DNA of 64,000 bases from Magnetococcales bacterium HCHbin5 (GTDB taxonomy: Bacteria; Pseudomonadota; Magnetococcia; Magnetococcales; Magnetaquicoccaceae): NCBI GenBank assembly GCA_002753505.1, contig PEAG01000001.1, positions 62,001 through 126,000 on the forward strand. Reading direction: 5' to 3'. Positions 54,894-63,973 of this stretch are shown here, piece after piece; position 1 is the stretch's first letter; every line of letters begins with the position of its first letter. A program made the translations under genes and the position numbers. The notes beneath the pieces were generated by a model. It saw nothing but the letters and a program-made list of their open reading frames with translations. It did not search any database and was not told where the DNA came from.

Positions 54894-55035
54894 CCTTGAT
54901 GGTTGCAGTTGTTCAGCTCGCCATGGCATCTTGAAGTTTCGCGATGGCTGTACCCGCTGAGCTTGCTGCGCCTGTTTGGGAGTGGACCGAGGTTATAAGC
55001 TTGCTATCACATGATTGTATCATCCCTCATACCGT

Positions 55036-55153
55036 GGGCGGCGTTGATGGTTAGGCCGCACGCAATGAAAACCCGTAAACCCCGTCAGGACCGGAAGGTA
55101 GCAGCGGTAGCGGTGCTTTTCGTGTGCCGTGCACGGCCTGGCCGGAGCCGCCC
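55036..55153 (+). ncRNA. ffs: Signal recognition particle RNA (4.5S-like, small bacterial type)
   Basis: The hallmark apical domain is GTCAGGACCGGAAGGTAGCA followed by GCGG, close to the Ffh-binding loop of 4.5S RNA (GTCAGGTCCGGAAGGAAGCA). The ends GGGCGGC (55036-55042) and GCCGCCC (55147-55153) pair, giving a 118-base hairpin RNA, close to the 114 bases of E. coli. The gene lies directly before dnaX, an arrangement also seen in other proteobacteria. Confidence 0.92.
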
Positions 55154-55161
55154 TTAATCCT

Positions 55162-56853
55162 ATGTCCTCCTCATACGTTGTCCTGGCCCGACGTTGGCGT
55201 CCCCGCACCTTCGCCACCCTGGTGGGGCAGGGGCACGTCACTCAGGCGTTGGCCCATGCGTTGAGTACGGGTCGTGTTCCCCACGCTTTTCTCTTTTCCG
55301 GTATCCGAGGGGTCGGCAAGACGACCCTGGCCCGGTTGTTGGCCATGTGCCTGGATTGCGAACAGGGGGTGTCGGCAGAGCCCTGTGGTCACTGTATCTC
55401 CTGCCGGGAAATTGTGGCGGGCAACCACCCTGACGTTTTTGAGATTGACGCCGCTTCCCGGACCAAAGTGGAACAGATGCGTGAGGTTTTGGATATGGTG
55501 GGCTATGCTCCGGCCGTATCCCGTTACAAGATTTATATCCTCGATGAAGTTCACATGCTTTCCAACCAGTCTTTCAACGCCCTGCTGAAAACACTGGAAG
55601 AGCCTCCGGCCCATGTCAAATTTATCTTTGCAACCACGGAACCCCGCAAGATTCCCGCCACCATTCTGAGCCGTTGCCAACGCTACGACCTGAAACGTGT
55701 GCCCCGCGATCTGCTGACTGCCCATTTGAATGCGGTGTTGAAATCAGAGCAGGTGCCGTTTGATCCGTTGGGGGTTGAGGCCGTTGTACGGTCGGCGGAG
55801 GGTTCTGTACGGGATGCCCTGTCGTTGCTGGATCAAGTCATTGCCCACGGTGCGGGAGAGGTTCGTTTTGAGGCTGTTGCCGAGTTGCTGGGCTTGACAG
55901 ACCCGGAGTCCATCGTCCGGTTGCTGGAGCATGTGCTGCGAGGGCGGGGACCGGAGGTGTTGCAGGGGGCGGCCCAGTTTTACAATAATGGGGTAGAGCC
56001 GGAAAGTCTGGTCAAGGAGCTGCTGGATGCCACTCATCGGGCAACACAGCAAAAGCTGCTGGGTCGGTTGCCGACAGCGGTTCCCGTGGCGGAACCGGCG
56101 ACCCTGTCGCCGCTGGATGGCCTGGTAGAAGAGATATCGCTGGAACATTTTCAGATGGTCTACCAGGTGTTATTGCGAGGCAGCCAGGATTTGCGTATTG
56201 CTGACGATGCGTTGCAAGCGTTGGAAATGTTACTGTTGCGGGTAGCATATCTGAAACCGGTGCCCTCTTTGGAAAAGTTGCTGTCCAGCTTGCCGGGCGA
56301 TCACACGCATATGTCGGTCGGAAGACATGCAAACCAACCTTCGCCGCCAAACGTGCCATCTGTGCCAGAGTCTGTGCCAGAGTCTGTGCCGGAACCCCCA
56401 GTGATACCGCGTCAGCAATTGACTTCCTGGCAACAGTTGGTATCCTTCGCCGCTGGTACAGACAGTGGTCTGGCAGCCAAACTGGAGCGGATGGTCTGTT
56501 GTCCCCTGTACGAAGCAGGCCCGGATGGGAGACCCAGCCGGATCGTCTTGCGATTGGAGAATGATATTTATACCCCGGACAACTTCAAGCAGTTGTTGAA
56601 CAGCTTTCTGGTGGAACAGGGTGTGCGGGGGGTGCAGGTTACGGTGGAAGCGGTCTCGGATGCTCCCAAACCGGAAACTTTGGCGGAAACGGCTTTGCGC
56701 TCCCAGAAAGATCGTCAGCTTCAGTTGATGGAAAAAGTGAGCAGTCATCCGGTGGTGCAAAAGCTGATTGCCTGTTTTCAAGCGGAGATTGTCCGGGTCG
56801 AACCCCTCGTGGCAGCTCTTGGGTCATCTTTAGACAAGGGAGTATTGCGGTGA
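55162..56853 (+). CDS. dnaX: DNA polymerase III subunit gamma/tau
   Basis: The clamp-loader ATPase of the replicase, 563 residues. Start at 55162 (MSSSYVVLARRWRPRTFATL) is nine bases past the SRP RNA. Motifs are Walker A FSGIRGVGKTTLARLLAMCL, the zinc module CLDCEQ, PCGHCISC, Walker B YILDEVHMLSNQSFNALLKT and the sensor region EEPPAHVKFIFATTEPRKIP. The linker after 390 has a short repeated VPESVPESVPEPP. The tau-specific tail is short compared with E. coli (643 residues). I saw no A-rich slippery heptamer for the programmed gamma frameshift. Its stop overlaps the ybaB start. Confidence 0.96.
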   Translation: MSSSYVVLARRWRPRTFATLVGQGHVTQALAHALSTGRVPHAFLFSGIRGVGKTTLARLLAMCLDCEQGVSAEPCGHCISCREIVAGNHPDVFEIDAASRTKVEQMREVLDMVGYAPAVSRYKIYILDEVHMLSNQSFNALLKTLEEPPAHVKFIFATTEPRKIPATILSRCQRYDLKRVPRDLLTAHLNAVLKSEQVPFDPLGVEAVVRSAEGSVRDALSLLDQVIAHGAGEVRFEAVAELLGLTDPESIVRLLEHVLRGRGPEVLQGAAQFYNNGVEPESLVKELLDATHRATQQKLLGRLPTAVPVAEPATLSPLDGLVEEISLEHFQMVYQVLLRGSQDLRIADDALQALEMLLLRVAYLKPVPSLEKLLSSLPGDHTHMSVGRHANQPSPPNVPSVPESVPESVPEPPVIPRQQLTSWQQLVSFAAGTDSGLAAKLERMVCCPLYEAGPDGRPSRIVLRLENDIYTPDNFKQLLNSFLVEQGVRGVQVTVEAVSDAPKPETLAETALRSQKDRQLQLMEKVSSHPVVQKLIACFQAEIVRVEPLVAALGSSLDKGVLR

Positions 56854-57170
56854 AAAATTTAGGCAATATCATGAAGCAGGCCCAGGAGATGCAGAGCCGT
56901 ATGGCCAAAATGCAGGAGGAGTTGGCAGCGACTCAAATCAGTGGCCAGTCCGGTGGCGGTATGGTGGAGGTAACCCTCAATGGCAAACAGATTGTACAGC
57001 GGATCAAGCTGGATCCTTCCGTTGTGGACCCTGCCGACGTGGAGTTGCTGGAGGATCTGGTGGTCGCCGCCTTTAACGACGCGCAAAACAAGCTGGCCGA
57101 ACTCACCCAACAAAATTTGAGCAAGGTGACCGGTGGGCTCAATATTCCCGGTTTGAATTTGCCCTTTTGA
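56850..57170 (+). CDS. ybaB: YbaB/EbfC nucleoid-associated protein
   Basis: A 106-residue protein of the YbaB/EbfC family, dimeric DNA-binding proteins that fold like tweezers. It starts with GTG overlapping the dnaX stop (GTGA): MKNLGNIMKQAQEMQSRMAK, then QEELAATQISGQSGGGMVEV, and TLNGKQIVQRIKLDPSVVDP with the end KVTGGLNIPGLNLPF. The order dnaX-ybaB-recR is conserved across bacteria. Confidence 0.95.
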   Translation: MKNLGNIMKQAQEMQSRMAKMQEELAATQISGQSGGGMVEVTLNGKQIVQRIKLDPSVVDPADVELLEDLVVAAFNDAQNKLAELTQQNLSKVTGGLNIPGLNLPF

Positions 57171-57187
57171 CAGTGCGCGGCCAGAGC

Positions 57188-57811
57188 ATGAATGGTGCGG
57201 ATGCCCCGACGGTAGCCGTTGGGTTGCCTTCAGTGGAGCGTGCGGTCGCGCTGTTTTGCCGTTTTCCCGGTATTGGTCGCAAGAGTGCCCAACGTATGGT
57301 CCATCACCTGCTCCGGCAGGGCAAGGAGGAGGTGGAGCAGTTGCTGCGTGCCCTGCAGGATTTGGCGGACCGCGTAGGTCAGTGCGTGGTGTGCCATAAT
57401 TTGGCCGAGGGGGAGTTGTGCTGGATTTGTAACAATGACCGTCGGGATGCCAGCCTGCTGTGTGTTGTGGAAGAGTCCATGGATCTGTTGGCCATCGAGA
57501 GGGCGGGACTGTTCAACGGTTATTACCATGTGTTGGGCGGACGATTGAATCCATTGGGGGGAATGGGGCCGGAGCAACTGAATCTGACCACCCTGGAGGC
57601 CCGCTTGCGGAGTGGTCAAACGACGGAACTGATTATCGCAACCAATCCAACGGTGGAAGGGGAAGCAACCGCCCATTATGTGGCCCAGATGGCTGCCCCG
57701 CTGGTTGCGCGCCTGACCCGACTCGCCTACGGTATGCCCATGGGGGGTGAGTTGGAATATCTGGATGAATCAACACTTTATCAAGCTCTGGCAGGGCGGA
57801 GAGTTTTTTGA
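57188..57811 (+). CDS. recR: Recombination mediator RecR
   Basis: A 207-residue RecR, which works with RecF/RecO in loading RecA at gaps. It has the helix-hairpin-helix FCRFPGIGRKSAQRMVHHLL, the zinc finger CVVCHNLAEGELCWICNN, and a Toprim domain (LLCVVEESMDLLAIERAGLF, YHVLGGRLNPLGGMGPEQLN), ending in the Walker-like LTRLAYGMPMGGELEYLDES with TLYQALAGR. ATG 57188 is used; an upstream GTG or TTG could add 5-7 residues and overlap ybaB. Confidence 0.95.
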   Translation: MNGADAPTVAVGLPSVERAVALFCRFPGIGRKSAQRMVHHLLRQGKEEVEQLLRALQDLADRVGQCVVCHNLAEGELCWICNNDRRDASLLCVVEESMDLLAIERAGLFNGYYHVLGGRLNPLGGMGPEQLNLTTLEARLRSGQTTELIIATNPTVEGEATAHYVAQMAAPLVARLTRLAYGMPMGGELEYLDESTLYQALAGRRVF

Positions 57812-57939
57812 GAACCGGAAAAAATTGCGGATTAATAAATAAGCCATTGTGCAATGCAGCATAATTTTGTATTGTCGTCGCCGCTGGCCTTTGTTTGATT
57901 GTTGATTCCATTCCCACCATCTTTGGAGGGCACGTTTGT

Positions 57940-59979
57940 ATGGCCACCTTGAACGCTACAGAACAACACACCTTCCGCTTTCCAGGTATTCCCGGAACCG
58001 GGGATGGTTCGGACGCTGTTTCCTACGTGGAAACCCGGGCAACAGATGGAGCGGCGGCTTATCCCATCACCTCCTCCACCATCATGGGACAGCTCTATCA
58101 AGTAGCGGTTGCCAATGGGTTTAAAAATGTCTGGGGCCAGACTTTGGCTTGGCTGGAGTTGGAATCGGAACACTCCTCGGCCTCGGCCTGTGAGGGGTTT
58201 GCGTTGGCCGGGGGGCGGGTGACCAATTTTACCTCAGGTCAGGGGCTGATCCTGATGAAAGAGGTGCTGTATACCATTTCGGGTAAGCGTCTGCCGCAGG
58301 TGTTGAATGTGGGAGCCCGGGCGTTGACCTCCCAGGCGTTGAATGTCCATGCCGGTCACGATGATGTGATGGGCGTCTCCGACTGCGGTTGGGGCATCCT
58401 GTTTGCCCACAGTGTGCAGGCGGTGGCGGATTTGTGCCTGATCTCCCGTCGCATCTCTGAAGATGCCCGTACCCCCATGATGCATGTCCAGGATGGTTTT
58501 CTGGGTACCCATACCATTGAGAACCTGAACTTTCCAGAGGATGAGCTGATTCGGGAGTTTCTGGGCGATGGCCAGCAAAAAATGCGTCGGATCTTTGATA
58601 CCGACGCGCCTCTGCAGATTGGTGTTGTCCAGAACCAGGAAGCCTACATGCTGGGCAAGATAGCCCAACGCTTTTTCTATGACAAATTGCCGGGTATCAT
58701 TCAGTCCACGATGGATGAATTTTATGCTCTTACCGGTCGCCGTTATCATCTGGTGGATGCAATGGGGATGGAGGGGGCGGAGTATGCCATCATTGCGATG
58801 GGAACCCTGTCGGAGACAGCGGCCTCTGCCATTCATACGGTGCAGGAGCGGTTGGGCGTCCGCTTTGGCGTGGTGAATGTTACCTGCTATCGCCCGTTTC
58901 CGGCAGCCCAGTTGGTCAGCGTCATCAAAAACTGCAAAGCGGTGACGGTGATCGAGCGGTGTGATATTCCCACCATGGTGGATAATCCGCTGACCACCGA
59001 TGTGGAGGCCTCCCTGGCCAAGGCAGTGATGGGGGCACCTGGGTTTGAACGATTGGAGCGGATCCCCTTCGTTTTTTCCGGTACGGCAGGATTGGGTTCC
59101 CGGGATACCACACCGGGTCATATCGTGGCGGTCATTCGGAATATGCTGAATGGGCCGACCGAAGGTAAGGTTTACTTTTCCCTGGGTATTGACCATGCGA
59201 CGGCTCTACCGCCCGAAGAGGAGCCGGATGTCCGGCCGGCGGGCTCTTTCTCGGTGCGGGCCCACTCTGTCGGTGGATACGGTTCGGTCACGACCAACAA
59301 AATTATTGCCACCATGTTGGGAGATATTTTTGGGTTCCGGGTTCAGGCGGCTCCCAAGTATGGCTCCGAGAAGAAGGGGCTTCCCACCAATACCTATTTG
59401 ACGGTGATCCCCGAGGGAAAAATTTTGACCCACTGCGAGTTGCAGCAGGTGGATTTTGTGCCCCTGATGGATCCGACCACCTGGTATATGGGCAACCCTC
59501 TGGTGGGGCTGCAGCAGGGTGGTATCGTGTTCCAACACACAGATGAGACCACGCCAGAAGATTTGTGGGACTCTCTGCCCCCTTATGCGCAATATTTTAT
59601 CAAAGAAAATGGTATTCGTTTTCATGGCGTCGATACGGTGGAGATTGCCAGGGAGTCCTGCCTGCATGACTCCTCTCTGATTCAGCGTTTTCAAGGCGTG
59701 GTTTTGCTGGGCGTGTTTTTACGGGTGACACCGTTTCGTGCGAAGGCGGGTATGTCTGAAGAGACCTTGTTTGAACTTGTTCGCAAACCCTTGACCAAAT
59801 ATTTTGGCAAGCGGGGTGACAAGGTGGTGGAGAACAACCTGGAAGCGGTTCGACATGGGTATGAACGGGTGATGGAGGTGACGCCAGAAATCATGGCACG
59901 CACCAAACCTGAAATATTGGCCCAGGGCAAGCTGGACTGGGAAGCCAAAGGTAAGGATGTAAATGCTTTCTTCATCTGA
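57940..59979 (+). CDS. Pyruvate:ferredoxin oxidoreductase, alpha-gamma part (split NifJ type)
   Basis: A 679-residue protein equal to the N-terminal part of PFOR/NifJ. The start at 57940 (MATLNATEQHTFRFPGIPGT) has GGAGGG upstream. Domain I (pyrimidine-side) has AAYPITSSTIMGQLYQVAVA, WLELESEHSSASACEGFALA and FTSGQGLILMKEVLYTISGK; domain II includes RFGVVNVTCYRPFPAAQLVS; from about residue 430 comes the gamma domain (HSVGGYGSVTTNKIIATMLG, then FGFRVQAAPKYGSEKKGLPT). The iron-sulfur and TPP parts are in the next gene, 25 bases away. Together they interconvert acetyl-CoA plus CO2 and pyruvate with ferredoxin, as needed for CO2 fixation. Confidence 0.92.
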   Translation: MATLNATEQHTFRFPGIPGTGDGSDAVSYVETRATDGAAAYPITSSTIMGQLYQVAVANGFKNVWGQTLAWLELESEHSSASACEGFALAGGRVTNFTSGQGLILMKEVLYTISGKRLPQVLNVGARALTSQALNVHAGHDDVMGVSDCGWGILFAHSVQAVADLCLISRRISEDARTPMMHVQDGFLGTHTIENLNFPEDELIREFLGDGQQKMRRIFDTDAPLQIGVVQNQEAYMLGKIAQRFFYDKLPGIIQSTMDEFYALTGRRYHLVDAMGMEGAEYAIIAMGTLSETAASAIHTVQERLGVRFGVVNVTCYRPFPAAQLVSVIKNCKAVTVIERCDIPTMVDNPLTTDVEASLAKAVMGAPGFERLERIPFVFSGTAGLGSRDTTPGHIVAVIRNMLNGPTEGKVYFSLGIDHATALPPEEEPDVRPAGSFSVRAHSVGGYGSVTTNKIIATMLGDIFGFRVQAAPKYGSEKKGLPTNTYLTVIPEGKILTHCELQQVDFVPLMDPTTWYMGNPLVGLQQGGIVFQHTDETTPEDLWDSLPPYAQYFIKENGIRFHGVDTVEIARESCLHDSSLIQRFQGVVLLGVFLRVTPFRAKAGMSEETLFELVRKPLTKYFGKRGDKVVENNLEAVRHGYERVMEVTPEIMARTKPEILAQGKLDWEAKGKDVNAFFI

Positions 59980-60004
59980 TTAGGCATATTAGCGGAGAGA
60001 CACC

Positions 60005-61642
60005 ATGACCCAACGTGCGATCATTTATTCCGAACCGACCCCGCAGTGGTATGACAGCAAGCGGGCGCGGGAGATTATGGAAGCCTACAATTCCGGTGCG
60101 AGTTCCAACCAGCCCGCCGATGAGTTTGTCGCCTGTTCCATTATCCCTGCGGGCAGCGGCTCTTATCGTGACTTTTCCTACATTGCTCCGGATCTGCCTG
60201 AGTTCAAATCGGAAAACTGTGTGGCCTGCATGGAGTGCGTCCAGAACTGTCCGGATTCGGCCATCTGGGGTAAAGTGATCACACCGGATGGTGTCGAGAC
60301 CACCCTGGGTTCTTTCGCGCCCGAGACCCAGACCGTATTGCGTGACCAGTTGGTGCAGACCACCAAGTATTGGAAAACCTATCAGAAAAAGCATGAATCC
60401 GACCCTTCCTCTCCTGAAGGGGCCTGGTTTGGCATTTTTGTTGACCCCACCAAGTGCAAGGGGTGTGGGGAGTGTGTGACCGCTTGTGGCGATCACTTGG
60501 CACTGTCGATGATCAAAAAGACCAAAGACAATCTGCCCACTTTTTTTTCCATTTGGGATTTTTACAAGCAAAGCCCTGAGTCGCCGTTGGCCTATGTCAA
60601 TCCCAAGCTGAAAGGGGATATCATGCTGAAGTCTTCTGCCAACCAGTATGTTGGTGGAGCGGGCTCCTGCATGGGGTGTGGTGAGACTTCCGCGTTGCGG
60701 CAGTTATTGGCAATGGTTTATGAACAGGTGGGCAACCGGTATGGCATCGTGGCCAATACGGGCTGTAATACGGTGTATGGCTCCACCTATCCGTACAACC
60801 CATATCGGGCTCCCTGGGTCAACTCACTGTTTGAAAATGCGGCCACTGTCGCCATGGGCATTCGGGCCCGCTGGGATCAGATCGGTCGCCGGGACCATCA
60901 ACTGCTGGTGTTGGGTGGCGATGGTTCCATGTTGGATATTGGTTTTCAGGCATTGTCCCGCATGTTAAGCTCGGGCATGAATATCAAGGCGATTGTGCTG
61001 GATACCCAGGTCTATTCCAACACGGGCGGCCAGGCCTCGACGGCTACCTTCATCGGTCAGGAGGCCAAGATGTCTGTCCATGGTTCGGCGTTGCGTGGCA
61101 AGCAGGAGCGGCGCAAGGAGATTGCCAATATTGCCATGATGCATCCCCGTACCTTTGTGGCTCAGACGGTCGGTCCGATGATCAGCCATTTTTACAAGTC
61201 GGTAGAGCAGGCGTTGCTCTTTGATGGTCCGGCCCTTATTAATATATACACAACCTGTCAACCGGAGCATCAGGTTGCTGACGATCGCTCCTGTGCTCAA
61301 GCCATTTTGGCGGTGGAATCGAGGGCTTTTCCGGTCTTTATTTATAATCCGGAAGGGGGCCCTACCTTCTCTTCCCGGCTTTCCCTGCAGGGTAATCCCT
61401 CGGTCAAACGGGATTGGCATCGGCGCAAGAGAAAGGACGGTACCGAAGAGGTTGTCGACTTTGTCTCTTTTGCCCGTTCGGAGGGACGGTTTGCGAAGCA
61501 TTTTGACGAGACCGGGCAGCCAAGCGATGTTTTGCTTGTCTCCAAGCAGGATCGTTTGGAAAACTGGCGGTTGTTGCAGGAGTTGGCCGGTGTTTCCAAT
61601 GTGGATCAGGTGCTGGAAATCGAGGAAAAGGCGGGGGGGTAA
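60005..61642 (+). CDS. Pyruvate:ferredoxin oxidoreductase, ferredoxin-TPP part (split NifJ type)
   Basis: A 545-residue partner of the preceding gene. A ferredoxin domain with two [4Fe-4S] motifs (ENCVACMECVQNCPDSAIWG near residue 78; TKCKGCGECVTACGDHLALS near 153) is followed by the TPP domain: GAGSCMGCGETSALRQLLAM, ANTGCNTVYG, VLGGDGSMLDIGFQALSRML and VLDTQVYSNTGGQASTATFI. The split into two chains between gamma and ferredoxin domains differs from the single 1,170-residue NifJ. A T8 run at 60541-60548 keeps the reading frame. GGAGAGA precedes the start. Confidence 0.92.
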   Translation: MTQRAIIYSEPTPQWYDSKRAREIMEAYNSGASSNQPADEFVACSIIPAGSGSYRDFSYIAPDLPEFKSENCVACMECVQNCPDSAIWGKVITPDGVETTLGSFAPETQTVLRDQLVQTTKYWKTYQKKHESDPSSPEGAWFGIFVDPTKCKGCGECVTACGDHLALSMIKKTKDNLPTFFSIWDFYKQSPESPLAYVNPKLKGDIMLKSSANQYVGGAGSCMGCGETSALRQLLAMVYEQVGNRYGIVANTGCNTVYGSTYPYNPYRAPWVNSLFENAATVAMGIRARWDQIGRRDHQLLVLGGDGSMLDIGFQALSRMLSSGMNIKAIVLDTQVYSNTGGQASTATFIGQEAKMSVHGSALRGKQERRKEIANIAMMHPRTFVAQTVGPMISHFYKSVEQALLFDGPALINIYTTCQPEHQVADDRSCAQAILAVESRAFPVFIYNPEGGPTFSSRLSLQGNPSVKRDWHRRKRKDGTEEVVDFVSFARSEGRFAKHFDETGQPSDVLLVSKQDRLENWRLLQELAGVSNVDQVLEIEEKAGG

Positions 61643-61811
61643 TCCTGGTTGCCTGGGGGTTTGACCGTCCGGGGGCGAATAGGGGGGGCAGTTCTCTGGT
61701 GGTTTTTTTTGCGGGTGGTGTAGATTTTTGGTGCAAATTTGCTGTAAATGGTTTCCAATAGCCGCTGATTTCTTGGACTGACATTTGGTCAAACACCCAG
61801 AGGGAGGTATC

Positions 61812-63152
61812 ATGTCTGCAGAACAGGGTACGACAAACGCGCGCTCTTCACTTGAGAGTCTGGGGGGAGACTATTCGCCGCATTCTCTCGATCGATTGAT
61901 TGTGGAGCAGGACGGATCCTTTGGATCGAAAATGTGTTCCCTCCGAATTTCTTCAAAGTTCCAGCGCATTTTCAGCTCAACGCTTCAGCGGGGGGTTGGG
62001 TTTGAGGCATTCTGCGTGGGTACCTATCCGGACGGCTCGAGCGTGCCTTCGTCGGAGCTGTTTGAAAAGGTGTGCAGCTCAGAAGATTGGGAGTTGATAG
62101 ACCGCTTGCGGCTGCTTTTGCATCTGAAAAGCTTCAAGGCTTCCGGGGTGGAGGATCGTTGGATCTTTACCAATCTTCATCCGCGGATCATGCTGGGTCA
62201 CAAGGAGCCCGACCCGAGTTTTCTGATGGCTGCTTTGGAGTATACCGGCCTCTCCCCCAATCAAGTGGTGGTGGCTCTGCGTGAGCACTCCCAGGAGCGT
62301 CAGGCCAGGCTGGTTGAGGTCATTGAGGTGCTGCGCCAGTTGGGCTGTCTGGTGGTGTTTGATGACTTTTTGGCCGAATCGGCCAACCTGGACAGTTTGT
62401 GGAAGTTGCGTCCCGACATTGTGAAGCTGAACAGGGTCTGGCTGGAGAATGCAGCGCAGAGTGGGCGTGCCAAGCGTATGCTGGCCAAACTGGTCTCTTT
62501 GGTTCATGCCTCCGGGGCATTGGTGTTGATTGAACAGATTGCTTCCGAGGAGGAGGCTTTCATGGCCATGCGGATGGAGGCCGATTTTCTCCAGGGCACA
62601 TTCTGGGGCCCCCATGAGACCGGAGTGTCGCTGGCACGCCGTGGGGGCAAGGATTCAGCCAGTCAGATCATGGACAACTCATTCGCCGTGTTGCTGGCCA
62701 AGGGTGAACGGGTTGCGGAGCAGGATCATCGACAGGTCGATTTTGAGATGGGCTGCTTTAGTGGGGATGTGATGGAGTGCGCTTGGTCGCTGTCAGATGG
62801 GGTTCCTCTGGAGACTGCGGCCTATAATCTGCTGCACATACCCAGGGTGGAGCGTGTTTACCTGTTGAATCGGCGTGGGGTGCAGTCGGAGCCCGATCTG
62901 TTTCGCAAGGGGGAGCCGCTGCATCTGGATCCTCGCTACAAGCCTTTGCGGGATTCGACCGGTGCCACCTGGACCCGTCGCTTCAGTTTCCATGATGCCA
63001 TTCGCAATCCGGGTGTCGTGCAGCTTTCGCCCCCATACCGTTCCAACGCCAGCCGGAGTGTGTGCGTCACCCTGTCTGTTACGGTCAATATCCAGGACGA
63101 GGTTCACGTCCTCTGCTGTGACGTGGAGTGGCGGGAGGGTGTCGTACTCTAA
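61812..63152 (+). CDS. EAL-domain protein with degenerate loop, YkuI_C-like C-terminus
   Basis: A 446-residue protein. Residues about 40-275 form an EAL domain (cyclic-di-GMP phosphodiesterase fold): EAF in place of EAL, TNLHPRIM, ALREHSQE, VVFDDFLAESANLDSL, RPDIVKLNRVWLEN, LVLIEQIASEEEA and LQGTFWGPHE. Metal-binding Asp pair and Lys are kept, but loop 6, normally DDFGxGYSS, reads DDFLAESAN, so activity is doubtful and c-di-GMP binding is more likely. Residues 310-446 resemble the PAS-like YkuI_C domain. There is no membrane segment. ATG 61812 follows GGGAGG. The next gene starts two bases after its stop. Confidence 0.85.
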   Translation: MSAEQGTTNARSSLESLGGDYSPHSLDRLIVEQDGSFGSKMCSLRISSKFQRIFSSTLQRGVGFEAFCVGTYPDGSSVPSSELFEKVCSSEDWELIDRLRLLLHLKSFKASGVEDRWIFTNLHPRIMLGHKEPDPSFLMAALEYTGLSPNQVVVALREHSQERQARLVEVIEVLRQLGCLVVFDDFLAESANLDSLWKLRPDIVKLNRVWLENAAQSGRAKRMLAKLVSLVHASGALVLIEQIASEEEAFMAMRMEADFLQGTFWGPHETGVSLARRGGKDSASQIMDNSFAVLLAKGERVAEQDHRQVDFEMGCFSGDVMECAWSLSDGVPLETAAYNLLHIPRVERVYLLNRRGVQSEPDLFRKGEPLHLDPRYKPLRDSTGATWTRRFSFHDAIRNPGVVQLSPPYRSNASRSVCVTLSVTVNIQDEVHVLCCDVEWREGVVL

Positions 63153-63154
63153 CA

Positions 63155-63973
63155 ATGGATCCTATTGTTCCCAATGGTCTCTTTGAGTGTGTGCGGGCGC
63201 AGTTGTTGGCCCCAAAGGTGCTGACCGTACGGGTTGGCGGCACGATTTGTGGACTCATGGGTGTAGATGATCCACTGGACGGTCTGGCATTGGACCTGTT
63301 GCGTGCCCGTGAGCCGTTCGAGGTGGAGTTGTTGCTTTCTCCCCTGTTTACGCCTACCCATACCGAGATGGAGGCGTGTGAGTCTGTCCTGCCCCTCGAA
63401 GGAATAGGGAAGGAAGCGCAGGAACGATTGGTTACCAGTTTGGCCAATGAAGATCTTTTTTGTCCGGTCTCTTATGGCCATCGCGCTCAGGCTGTACCGG
63501 TCATGGAGGTGGTGATTGAGCGTTATGTGCGCTTGTTGCATTTAAGTTTGGCCATCCATCCCTTGTTGCGCCCTGTTGTACAGGCCTGGGTGGATGACAA
63601 GGAGCGTTCGGTGCTTTCCAGCTTGGCACGTCGTTCCGTTTGGCACTCGGAACAGAGGGCCCGGCTGCTGGGTGATGTATTGCAGGTCATGAAAGAGAGA
63701 GAGACTTTTCGGGTGGACAAAGTTCGGTTTCTGACCGATTTTGTTGTTACATACCGTCCGAATGGCAAGCAGGAGCTGTTGCACATGTTGTCCAGCCTGC
63801 TGGAAGCCTATCATCAGGACAGCGAGCATCCCATCTATAATCAGCAATTGGAGCATTACCAGGGCGGGAACATCCGCTCGCGGTACTGTGGCGCGGATGT
63901 CAGGTCATTTCGAGTGGCCATGGCGAACGCGCTGATCGCCGATTGTGACCCTTCTCCGGTAATGCCTGCTTAG
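63155..63973 (+). CDS. Hypothetical protein coupled to the EAL gene
   Basis: A 272-residue protein I do not recognise. Start at 63155 (MDPIVPNGLFECVRAQLLAP) is two bases after the EAL-gene stop, so translation is probably coupled. The N-terminal 90 residues alternate beta-like and charged stretches (VLTVRVGGTICGLMGVDDPL); the rest is helical with many charged residues (VMEVVIERYVRLLHLSLAIH, RRSVWHSEQRARLLGDVLQV, RFLTDFVVTYRPNGKQELLH). No cysteine metal motif, signal peptide or membrane segment is seen. Partnership with the c-di-GMP-related EAL protein is an inference from position. Confidence 0.7.
   Translation: MDPIVPNGLFECVRAQLLAPKVLTVRVGGTICGLMGVDDPLDGLALDLLRAREPFEVELLLSPLFTPTHTEMEACESVLPLEGIGKEAQERLVTSLANEDLFCPVSYGHRAQAVPVMEVVIERYVRLLHLSLAIHPLLRPVVQAWVDDKERSVLSSLARRSVWHSEQRARLLGDVLQVMKERETFRVDKVRFLTDFVVTYRPNGKQELLHMLSSLLEAYHQDSEHPIYNQQLEHYQGGNIRSRYCGADVRSFRVAMANALIADCDPSPVMPA

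Noticed and set aside
55162-56853. Programmed frameshift in dnaX producing gamma
   Set aside because: I looked for an A-rich slippery heptamer followed by a stem-loop and saw none; the gene reads as one frame of 563 codons.
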